A stretch of 17,160 nt of DNA. Origin: Chitinophagales bacterium. Its GTDB lineage: Bacteria > Bacteroidota > Bacteroidia > Chitinophagales > UBA2359. The stretch is taken from the NCBI GenBank assembly GCA_020631035.1, contig JAHDIA010000032.1:1-17160 (forward strand). The letters are read 5' to 3'. Shown here piece by piece: positions 1-5,798 of this stretch; position 1 is the stretch's first letter; every line of letters begins with the position of its first letter. Position numbers and translations under genes: made by a program. The notes under the pieces are model-generated. The model did not search any database, was not told where the DNA came from, and was given only the letters and a program-made list of their open reading frames with translations.

Positions 1-17
1 TTCTGTTCTTGTGTTGT

Positions 18-335
18 TCACCCATCCTTGGCGTTGTTCTGTAGATCTATTTTTATGCTATTTATGTCCTTTGTATACACAGCCATGGTGTAGCATTCTT
101 GCTGAATGGACAAACGAATCAGTACAGCCTTTTCCATTAATTCAAAGTTAACATAAGGGAGGTCTGTCTTCTCCTGTACAATAGCATCAAAATATGGAAT
201 ACCTGAAAGATAAATGATTTTGGGCGATCCAATTCCCTTCATTTTTACGCGCTTCCAGAAACCAAAAGAACCATATTTTTTCAATTCCTCTGGCTCAATA
301 AAACCTGTATTGTTCTCATGTTGTACAATTTCCAT
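18..335 (-). CDS. Hypothetical protein, 105 aa
   Basis: I do not recognise this gene. The reading frame runs from an ATG (complement of 333-335) to a TGA (complement of 18-20) and is free of stops over 105 codons. The product has no signal peptide or membrane segment. It is a mixed polar/hydrophobic sequence with a basic stretch near residues 28-35 and several beta-like segments (IIYLSGIPYF, AVLIRLSI, YTMAVYT), so a small beta-rich cytoplasmic domain is possible. The frame is transcribed away from glpK, and roughly 430 bp of non-coding DNA lies between them. Amino-acid composition looks like a real protein, but no homologous family is evident to me, so the call rests on length and composition only. 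Confidence 0.45.
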   Translation of the reverse strand: MEIVQHENNTGFIEPEELKKYGSFGFWKRVKMKGIGSPKIIYLSGIPYFDAIVQEKTDLPYVNFELMEKAVLIRLSIQQECYTMAVYTKDINSIKIDLQNNAKDG

Positions 336-763
336 ACCGCTTTTAATATAATAGAACAGGTTTTTTAGGCTGAGGTTAATCCACTAGTCAATCTTTTTTG
401 CCAAAACAAAATGATGATTGTTGCAAATAATATATCCAATCTTGTGCCAAAAATTGTTAAGTGCGGCGTTTTAAGTAATAAAAAGGTACCTCTTTTTCCT
501 ATTATCCAGCTTGATAATCAGTTGTAAACTTATACTCTAAACAGGTGCAAAGGTGTCACCTTATAAAAGCGTGGCGTAGGGGGATGGATAAGTGTGCTGT
601 ACGGGCAAAGCATGCAGAGTAAACCTGTAGGGGCTTGTCTGAAACGGGGAGAGTCGCCCATAAAAATCAATACATAGTTTACATCAATAATGTTTTATCA
701 GACTGGCAATATGGTTATTTTTTGAATCTTACTTATCTTCAAATACTAAATCAAATAGCACTA
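336..763. other. Intergenic region upstream of glpK
   Basis: There is no convincing gene in these 428 bases. An in-frame extension of glpK back to a TTG at 635 exists but lacks family similarity. A stretch around 566-660 is visibly richer in G than its surroundings. It contains GTAG followed by GGGGGATGG (577-588) and GTAG followed by GGGC (627-634), with a matching GCCC at 656-659. This recalls the GTAG-headed palindromes found at 8720-8837. I could not assign a clear promoter of the Bacteroidota type (TTTG, about 20 nt, TAnnTTTG) for glpK; it may lie at about 690-745, which is AT-rich. Confidence 0.4.
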
Positions 764-2266
764 ATGAAAAATTCTAAATATATTCTGGCATTGGACCAAG
801 GAACGACGAGTTCACGAGCCATTTTATTTGACCAAAACGGTCAAATTGTAGGAGTAAGCCAAAAAGAGTTTACCCAAATTTTTCCACAAGCAGGCTGGGT
901 CGAACACAATGCCCTCGAAATATGGGATACACAGCTCAAAGTAGCCCAAGATGTCCTAAAAAACAATCAAGTTGCTGCCAATGAGATAGCTGCTATTGGC
1001 ATTACCAACCAAAGAGAAACCACTGTTATTTGGGACAAAACCACAGGAGAACCTATCCACAACGCCATTGTTTGGCAAGACCGTCGCACAGCACCAATTT
1101 GCGACGAACTCAAAAAAGCAGGACTTGAAGACTATGTCCGAAAAAATACAGGTTTGGTCATAGATGCTTATTTTTCAGGAACCAAAGTCAAATGGCTATT
1201 GGACAATGTACCCAATGCGAGAGAAAGAGCCACACAGGGAAATCTTTGTTTTGGAACCATTGATACTTGGCTGATTTGGAAATTGACCAATGGGCAAGTA
1301 CACGCCACCGATTATAGCAATGCCAGCCGTACACTTTTGTACAATATTGCCAACTTAGCCTGGGACGAAAAAATGTTAGAAACGCTTGATATTCCCCAAA
1401 ACATTTTGCCTGAAGTCAAAGCATCAAGTGATGATTATGGGCAAACCACGCCCAATCTTTTTGGTGAGAGCATTCCCATTTGTGGAGTAGCAGGGGATCA
1501 ACAAGCCGCTCTCTTTGGACAAGCTTGTTTTGAGGCAGGAATGGCAAAAAACACTTACGGAACAGGTTGTTTTATGTTGATGAACACAGGAGAAGAACGG
1601 ATAGAATCCAAAAATGGTTTGCTAACGACCATTGCTTGGGGATTGGATGGAAAAGTTGAATATGCATTGGAAGGAAGTGTGTTCATTGCAGGAGCCGCCA
1701 TCCAATGGTTGCGAGATGGACTCAAAATCATAGACGAAGCACCCGATTCTGAATATTTTGCCCAAAAAGTTGAAGATACTCAGGGAGTCTATGTTGTACC
1801 AGCCTTTGCAGGTCTGGGCGCACCTTATTGGGATATGTATGCCAAAGGTGCCATATTTGGATTGACCAGAGGAACAACCAAAGCGCATCTCATTAGAGCG
1901 ACCCTACAATCACTTGCTTATCAATCCAAGGACGTATTGGGAGCAATGATAGAAGATTCGGGTATACAACTCAACAAATTAAGGGTAGACGGTGGAGCTT
2001 GCGCCAACAATTACCTGATGCAATTCCAATCAGACATTATGGATGTTGGAGTAGAACGACCCAAAATCATCGAAACCACCGCCTTGGGAGCCGCTTATCT
2101 AGCAGGACTCAAAAGGGGTTTCTATACCAAGTCACAAATTGTAGACAATTGGCAGACCGATCAGGCATTCACGCCCAAAATGGAGGCAAGTGAACAACAA
2201 AAACGCTACAAAAAATGGCTCAAAGCAGTTGAACGTTGTAAGGATTGGGACTTGGAAGAGATTTGA
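764..2266 (+). CDS. glpK: Glycerol kinase
   Basis: This enzyme phosphorylates glycerol with ATP to sn-glycerol 3-phosphate (EC 2.7.1.30) in the cytoplasm, feeding lipid synthesis and glycolysis. The protein is 500 residues from the ATG at 764, the usual family length. Family signatures are in place: DQGTTSSR at 11-18 (phosphate binding), GWVEHN at 44-49, NQRETT at 82-87, WQDRR at 104-108, and GDQQAALFGQ with the catalytic aspartate D245, the same number as in the E. coli enzyme. An open frame extends upstream to a TTG at 635, but those 43 residues match nothing in the family and the 764 start is preferred. The loop before GDQQ (TTPNLFGESIPICG) has neither the Gly-Gly-Lys used for fructose-1,6-bisphosphate inhibition in E. 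coli nor the histidine phosphorylated by HPr in Gram-positives, so control is probably different. No glpF or glpD lies next to it. Confidence 0.97.
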   Translation: MKNSKYILALDQGTTSSRAILFDQNGQIVGVSQKEFTQIFPQAGWVEHNALEIWDTQLKVAQDVLKNNQVAANEIAAIGITNQRETTVIWDKTTGEPIHNAIVWQDRRTAPICDELKKAGLEDYVRKNTGLVIDAYFSGTKVKWLLDNVPNARERATQGNLCFGTIDTWLIWKLTNGQVHATDYSNASRTLLYNIANLAWDEKMLETLDIPQNILPEVKASSDDYGQTTPNLFGESIPICGVAGDQQAALFGQACFEAGMAKNTYGTGCFMLMNTGEERIESKNGLLTTIAWGLDGKVEYALEGSVFIAGAAIQWLRDGLKIIDEAPDSEYFAQKVEDTQGVYVVPAFAGLGAPYWDMYAKGAIFGLTRGTTKAHLIRATLQSLAYQSKDVLGAMIEDSGIQLNKLRVDGGACANNYLMQFQSDIMDVGVERPKIIETTALGAAYLAGLKRGFYTKSQIVDNWQTDQAFTPKMEASEQQKRYKKWLKAVERCKDWDLEEI

Positions 2267-2374
2267 TGGCATTTAGTTGATTGTGAAATTGGGTTGATTA
2301 AGTGATTGGATGATTATGTGATATGAATTTTCCGACTAATTACTCAATCAATTTAATTACTATGGTGGGGCAAC

Positions 2375-2466
2375 ATGCGTCTTTCATGGCTGCGTTATGG
2401 TCAGGTTAACCAACGCATGTTTTAGGCTGCGTCTTTAATTGTATCTACCCGCTCATCCTGCGCTTC
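2375..2466 (+). repeat. Dispersed ~95-bp repeat, copy A
   Basis: This is one of three copies of the same intergenic repeat; the others are 11628-11723 and, inverted, 17049-17144. Shared blocks are ATGGCTGCG near the left end, GGTTAACCAACGC in the middle (GGTTAGCCAACGC in the other copies) and CCGCTCATCCTGCGCTTC at the right end. Copy A sits between the convergent glpK and DUF4296 lipoprotein genes and ends two bases from the stop codon of the latter. A weak hairpin TGCGTT/AACGCA can form inside it. Copy A is the shortest and most diverged at its left end. Confidence 0.8.
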
Positions 2467-2467
2467 A

Positions 2468-3097
2468 TTAAGGATTCTTTTCAGAAGAAGTCGGCAGGGG
2501 AATTTTAGAGGTTTTGTCTAGCTTTTTCCTTCTGAGAATGCTTTCTTTAGGGGGAGTGTCAGAGGAATTGTTTGCCTCTTTTTCTTTGGCTTCTTTGAGA
2601 GCTTTTACTTTTTCGGACAAGTCTTCTTTATCCTCTTCTTTGTTATTGGAGTCGTTTTTATCACTTGATTCATTGACCAGGGTATCTATTCGGGCTTTTA
2701 CCTTATCAAAAAAAGTCTCCATTTCTTGAGGGTGATGAGAAAAATAATTCATAATACCATCAATGGTTTCCTCATCAACTTGATGCTTTTTGTATAAGTA
2801 AGCATAGAGGGCCTTATAGCTATATTTTTTTTTGACTTCCACTACCTTTGTAGTGTCAATGACTTTGGTTCTGCCTCGTTTTAGTTTTATGGTGTCCTTG
2901 ACAGCAATGGTATCTTTTTTGATTAGTGGCATATTGGCAGTAGCCTCTACCAATTGAATGTCTGTGAATAAATCAAGCATTTTCTCTTCGCTCATTTGGG
3001 GTTGGGGGACCTCCATACCAAAAGGCTTATTGTCTTTTACAGGGCTACAGGCAAAAAACAAAAACAAAAACGTTATTAGAATACTTGTTTTATTCAT
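2468..3097 (-). CDS. DUF4296 lipoprotein
   Basis: A 209-residue predicted lipoprotein. The N-terminus is a classic signal peptide (MNKTSILITFLFLFF) ending in a lipobox with cysteine at residue 17 (FFAC-S), so the mature protein should be lipid-anchored in the envelope. Residues about 36-140 match the Bacteroidota DUF4296 domain: a helical MSEEKMLDLFTDIQLVEA segment, then YAYLYKKHQVDEETID and a final helix around FFDKVKARID. Between them is a basic, threonine-rich insert. The last 65 residues are a highly charged, low-complexity tail rich in K, E, S and N that is probably disordered. Function is unknown. It diverges from the YggS-type gene with 84 bp between the two start codons, so both promoters must lie in that short gap. 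Confidence 0.85.
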   Translation of the reverse strand: MNKTSILITFLFLFFACSPVKDNKPFGMEVPQPQMSEEKMLDLFTDIQLVEATANMPLIKKDTIAVKDTIKLKRGRTKVIDTTKVVEVKKKYSYKALYAYLYKKHQVDEETIDGIMNYFSHHPQEMETFFDKVKARIDTLVNESSDKNDSNNKEEDKEDLSEKVKALKEAKEKEANNSSDTPPKESILRRKKLDKTSKIPLPTSSEKNP

Positions 3098-3181
3098 ATA
3101 CTTATTGTTTCTAACAAAACGGTTTTTTTACAAATTGGGACTCAATTTTATAAAACCATTAATCTTTTTAAGAATTCTTTG

Positions 3182-3856
3182 ATGATTCATTTAGAAAACT
3201 TTGCAAAATTACAAAAAGCTTGTACAGCACACAACGCAGAACTCATTGCGGTATCAAAAACCAAACCTATAGAAGCCATTGAAGCTTTGTACAAAGAGGG
3301 ACAAAGGGCTTTTGGCGAAAACTATGTACAAGAACTTGCAGACAAACATACACATTTGGCTCAAGATATAGAGTGGCATTTTATTGGACACCTACAAAGC
3401 AAAAAAGTCAAATACATTGCCCCATTTGTACACTGTGTTCATGCTGTAGACAGCTACAAACTGCTTACTGAAATTGACAAACGAGCTGCCCAAAACGAAC
3501 GCAGCATTGATTGTTTGTTGCAGATCCATATTGCACAAGAGAGTAGTAAGTTCGGTTTGGACGAACAAGAGTTACAAGACTTACTTGTTCATCCTGAACT
3601 AGCACAACTGCAAAATGTACGCATTTGTGGATTGATGGGAATGGCGACCTTTACCAATGATATGGAACAGGTAAAAAAGGAATTTCAGTTTTTGAAAAAT
3701 TTGTTTGAGAAAACCCAAGCAGAATACTTTAATGGGCAAGCACATTTCAAAGAATTGTCAATGGGCATGTCGGGAGACTATGAGTTGGCATTAGAAATGG
3801 GAAGTACAATGATTAGAGTGGGGAGTCTGTTATTTGGCAGTAGAAATTATGGATAA
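3182..3856 (+). CDS. YggS/PLPBP-family pyridoxal phosphate homeostasis protein
   Basis: A 224-residue member of the YggS/YBL036C/PROSC family, single-domain TIM-barrel proteins that bind pyridoxal 5'-phosphate and keep its level balanced without known catalysis. Visible signatures are AVSKTKP at 23-29, where K26 should form the Schiff base, FGENYVQE near 45, WHFIGHLQSKK near 67-77, LMGMATF near residue 155 and, near the C-terminus, LSMGMSGDYELALEMGSTMIRVG, which binds the cofactor phosphate. The frame is open to a TTG at 3179, but the ATG at 3182 is the better start. It diverges from the DUF4296 lipoprotein gene. Confidence 0.95.
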   Translation: MIHLENFAKLQKACTAHNAELIAVSKTKPIEAIEALYKEGQRAFGENYVQELADKHTHLAQDIEWHFIGHLQSKKVKYIAPFVHCVHAVDSYKLLTEIDKRAAQNERSIDCLLQIHIAQESSKFGLDEQELQDLLVHPELAQLQNVRICGLMGMATFTNDMEQVKKEFQFLKNLFEKTQAEYFNGQAHFKELSMGMSGDYELALEMGSTMIRVGSLLFGSRNYG

Positions 3857-4052
3857 AACCTATAGAAACCATAACTTTTAGAGGATTAAACGTCAAAAAT
3901 ATACTTTGTAATTGCCAAGTATGTTGCTATTTAGTTAAAAGCTGTTTTATTTGGGCATCACTACAAAACTAATTACTACTTTTGACACTTGAATGATAGC
4001 GTTCTTTGATATTTCTAATGGCAAAGAACCAAATTTAATTTGAAATCTATCT

Positions 4053-5342
4053 ATGAAATTTAAACACTTCTTGTTGATCATATTGTGCTGTATGGCATCT
4101 TTGAATGTCAGTGGGCAAGATACTGCTGTGAGCTTTGAAGATTATAACCTCCAAAAAGCGACAGAAAGTATGAATGTACAAGATTATGACAAAGCCATTG
4201 GGTTTTACAAAAAGCTAGCCGATAAATATCCCAATAAACCCGATTACAAATACAATGTTGCGCTTTGTTATTATCGACAAAAGAATTTTAAAAAAGCGAT
4301 TAAAGAGGGCCACAAATTAGTAGAAAAAAATCCACTTATTGCCAAATATTATCGTCTTCTGGGAAATGCCTATGATTTGAGTGGGGACTATGAAAAAGGC
4401 ATAGGTATTTTGGAAACAGGCATTCGGAACATTCCTACAAGTGGAGAACTCTACTTTGACAAAGGAGTGATCGAAATGGAAAGAGGCAATACGCTTGAGG
4501 CTCTAGAAAATTGGGAGGGCGGTATTAAGGCATCCCCTTACTTCCCTGACAACTATTATTGGACGGCAAAAACATATGCTGATTCAGATGAAAAAATCTG
4601 GACAATTATGTATGCCGAAATGTTTCTCAATCTAGAACGTGGAACAGATCGCTTTACAGAAATAAGTAAATTATTGACGGATACTTATCTTGCATTTTTC
4701 AAAGAAATTCCCAACATTGATATGGGAACACAGCATACCGATCCAGAAGACCTAGAAGAAAAAATAGAACGAGCTTACGATTGGATGATAGAGCGATTGA
4801 GAGCAGGGGAGACACTAGAGCTTTCACAGCTTCCAGATTTTGTAGCCAATGTAAAGCCCAAAAAAGTAGATCAAGAAATGGTCATTGCTTCTAATAAGCC
4901 CATACAGTTGATGACACAAAATGCCAGTTTGCAACTGAATCGAACACAGGGCAATAAGTTTGAAGATGCTTATTTGTATGTATTGACAATGCTCAAAGAA
5001 AACGGTATTCTAAATTTTCCTGTAGCAGGTCGTACAGCTGATGGTACATACAATTTTATCAAAGCAATGAGTTTTGTCCGTACCAATTTTGTTGAGTTGT
5101 GGATGCAAATGTTTCATCAAGAAATGCCCATTACCTTGTTTATGTGGCAATTCGAACTCCAAGACCGAAAATTGTTTGATGCATACAATCATTGGTTGAT
5201 GAGTAGTGGAGATCCCAACTACTTCCTAAAGTGGCAACAATCACATTCGACAGAGTACCAAATCTTTTTGGATGCTTTGATTGCCAAACCCCTAAAAGTT
5301 GATGCTGAAAACTTTTTTGTTAGAACAGACTATAAGAAATAA
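4053..5342 (+). CDS. Secreted TPR-repeat protein
   Basis: A 429-residue protein with an N-terminal signal peptide (hydrophobic ILLIILCCM-type core, likely cleavage after residues 20-22, near SGQ-DT). This suggests a periplasmic location. Tetratricopeptide repeats follow over about residues 33-165, with recognisable units such as DYDKAIGFYKKLADKYPNKP, NFKKAIKEGHKLVEKNPLIA and DYEKGIGILETGIRNIP. TPRs are protein-protein interaction scaffolds. The C-terminal half (about 200-429) is a family-specific region with aromatic residues and no motif known to me. A weak promoter-like pair (TTTG at 3981, TTCTTTG at 4002) lies upstream. The gene ends 121 bp before the first cysteine leader peptide and no terminator is evident after it, so some read-through into the sulfur operon leader is conceivable. 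Confidence 0.85.
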   Translation: MKFKHFLLIILCCMASLNVSGQDTAVSFEDYNLQKATESMNVQDYDKAIGFYKKLADKYPNKPDYKYNVALCYYRQKNFKKAIKEGHKLVEKNPLIAKYYRLLGNAYDLSGDYEKGIGILETGIRNIPTSGELYFDKGVIEMERGNTLEALENWEGGIKASPYFPDNYYWTAKTYADSDEKIWTIMYAEMFLNLERGTDRFTEISKLLTDTYLAFFKEIPNIDMGTQHTDPEDLEEKIERAYDWMIERLRAGETLELSQLPDFVANVKPKKVDQEMVIASNKPIQLMTQNASLQLNRTQGNKFEDAYLYVLTMLKENGILNFPVAGRTADGTYNFIKAMSFVRTNFVELWMQMFHQEMPITLFMWQFELQDRKLFDAYNHWLMSSGDPNYFLKWQQSHSTEYQIFLDALIAKPLKVDAENFFVRTDYKK

Positions 5343-5410
5343 AAAATCAAGGACTTATCTATATTAACAAATATTTTTACGTTTTTTTAATACAAAAAAA
5401 TCTTTGATTA

Positions 5411-5442
5411 CTTGATTTATACATCAAAATGGTTTAGACTTG
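5411..5442 (+). promoter_or_regulatory. Candidate Bacteroidota-type promoter of the sulfur operon
   Basis: CTTG at 5411-5414 and TAGACTTG at 5435-5442 are 20 nt apart. They fit the Bacteroidota housekeeping consensus (TTTG at -33, TAnnTTTG at -7) with one mismatch in each box. Transcription would start near 5446-5449, leaving a leader of about 15-18 nt before the ATG of the first poly-Cys peptide. No better pair is visible between the TPR gene and the leader. Confidence 0.4.
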
Positions 5443-5451
5443 CATCAAAAT
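5422..5451 (+). repeat. 9-bp direct repeat over the candidate promoter
   Basis: CATCAAAAT occurs at 5422-5430 and again at 5443-5451, 21 bp apart, which is two helical turns on the same face of the DNA. The copies straddle the proposed -7 box and start site. TTGAT at 5412-5416 and ATCAA at 5423-5427 also form a small inverted repeat. The position and phasing suit a regulator binding site, but AT-rich DNA can produce such repeats by chance. Confidence 0.25.
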
Positions 5452-5463
5452 TCGATATTAAAA

Positions 5464-5526
5464 ATGAATATTTATACAAATAATATGAATTGCTGTTGTT
5501 GTTGCCACTCTTCAAGGAGAAGGTAA
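5464..5526 (+). CDS. Poly-cysteine leader peptide 1 (attenuator)
   Basis: A 20-codon open reading frame, ATG at 5464-5466 and TAA at 5524-5526, with five consecutive cysteine codons (TGC TGT TGT TGT TGC, 5491-5505). They are followed by His-Ser-Ser-Arg-Arg-Arg. An internal ATG at 5485 would give a 13-residue peptide with cysteine as its third residue; either start leaves the Cys run intact. The three Arg codons AGG AGA AGG form the purine segment that can pair with the downstream terminator arm. The peptide itself probably has no function. Its translation would report Cys-tRNA supply to RNA polymerase, as in classical amino-acid attenuators, and the genes it precedes make cysteine's sulfide. 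Confidence 0.85.
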   Translation: MNIYTNNMNCCCCCHSSRRR

Positions 5527-5575
5527 TGAGCAATTTTTTGTATGAATGAAAAAGAAAAAAATGTAAAGCCTTCTC
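5517..5575 (+). promoter_or_regulatory. Antiterminator 1 of the cysteine attenuator
   Basis: GAGAAGG (5517-5523), inside the last leader codons, is perfectly complementary to CCTTCTC (5569-5575), the 5' arm of terminator 1. The pair encloses a 45-nt loop. Forming this helix would destroy the terminator. A ribosome stalled on the Cys codons 12-26 nt upstream would leave the purine segment free, whereas a ribosome that reaches the stop codon would cover it. Confidence 0.7.
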
Positions 5576-5596
5576 AATTTTGAGAGGGCTTTTTTT
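5566..5596 (+). terminator. Intrinsic terminator 1 (attenuator)
   Basis: AAGCCTTCTC (5566-5575) pairs with GAGAGGGCTT (5582-5591) in a 10-bp stem with one U-G wobble. A5576-T5581 can extend it, leaving a 4-nt ATTT loop. Seven T residues follow (5590-5596). It sits 43 nt after the stop codon of leader peptide 1 and upstream of leader 2, so it would end transcripts from the operon promoter when cysteine is plentiful. Confidence 0.85.
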
Positions 5597-5616
5597 ATGT
5601 CAATAATTAGATACTT

Positions 5617-5700
5617 ATGTATACATCATCTCATTTTATAATGACTTCTTGCTGCTGTTGTTGTTGTTGCAACTTCAAAGGAGGAAGGACGTATACTTGA
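5617..5700 (+). CDS. Poly-cysteine leader peptide 2 (attenuator)
   Basis: A 27-codon open reading frame, ATG at 5617-5619 and TGA at 5698-5700, with seven consecutive cysteine codons (TGC TGC, four TGT, TGC; 5650-5670), then Asn-Phe-Lys-Gly-Gly-Arg-Thr-Tyr-Thr. An internal ATG at 5641 would start three codons before the Cys run, much as in leader 1. After the Cys run both leaders share TTCAA-GGAG-AAGG-like sequence, so the two modules look like a tandem duplication. The start region ATGTATACAT (5617-5626) is a perfect palindrome, and GTATAC recurs at 5691-5696. Confidence 0.85.
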   Translation: MYTSSHFIMTSCCCCCCCNFKGGRTYT

Positions 5701-5741
5701 GCATAAAAGATAGTACAAACAAACAGTTAATGCCCTTCTTC
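5681..5741 (+). promoter_or_regulatory. Antiterminator 2 of the cysteine attenuator
   Basis: GAGGAAGG (5681-5688), just after the Cys codons, pairs with CCTTCTTC (5734-5741), the 5' arm of terminator 2, in 8 bp with one G-U. The enclosed loop is 45 nt, the same as in module 1. In addition, part of the Cys run (5655-5664) can pair with ACAAACAAACAG (5715-5726) with two bulged A residues. That could act as the extra upstream hairpin of a classical attenuator; this second pairing is speculative. Confidence 0.65.
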
Positions 5742-5764
5742 ATCATTTGTAGAGGGGTTTTTTT
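5733..5764 (+). terminator. Intrinsic terminator 2 (attenuator)
   Basis: CCCTTCT (5733-5739) pairs with AGAGGGG (5751-5757), 7 bp with one wobble; G5732-T5758 may add one more. The loop is 11 nt and seven T residues (5758-5764) follow. It lies 35 bp before the sulfite reductase start codon and is the last barrier before the structural genes. Confidence 0.8.
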
Positions 5765-5798
5765 ATGCCCAAAATGAACTAAGAAAAAACAATCAATC

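Noticed and set aside
635..763. Upstream extension of glycerol kinase from a TTG at 635
   Set aside because: The 43 extra residues have no similarity to the family, the start codon is TTG, and the ATG at 764 gives the standard 500-residue length with D245 at its usual number.
5491..5670. TGT/TTG trinucleotide tracts as simple microsatellites
   Set aside because: Both tracts mix TGC and TGT, stay in the Cys frame of an ATG-started ORF with a close stop codon, and are each followed by a matched purine segment and terminator. Slippage alone does not explain this.
5464..5764. A riboswitch (SAM-type or T-box) in the sulfur operon leader
   Set aside because: I could not find T-box or SAM riboswitch core motifs, and the two short ORF-terminator modules account for the leader.
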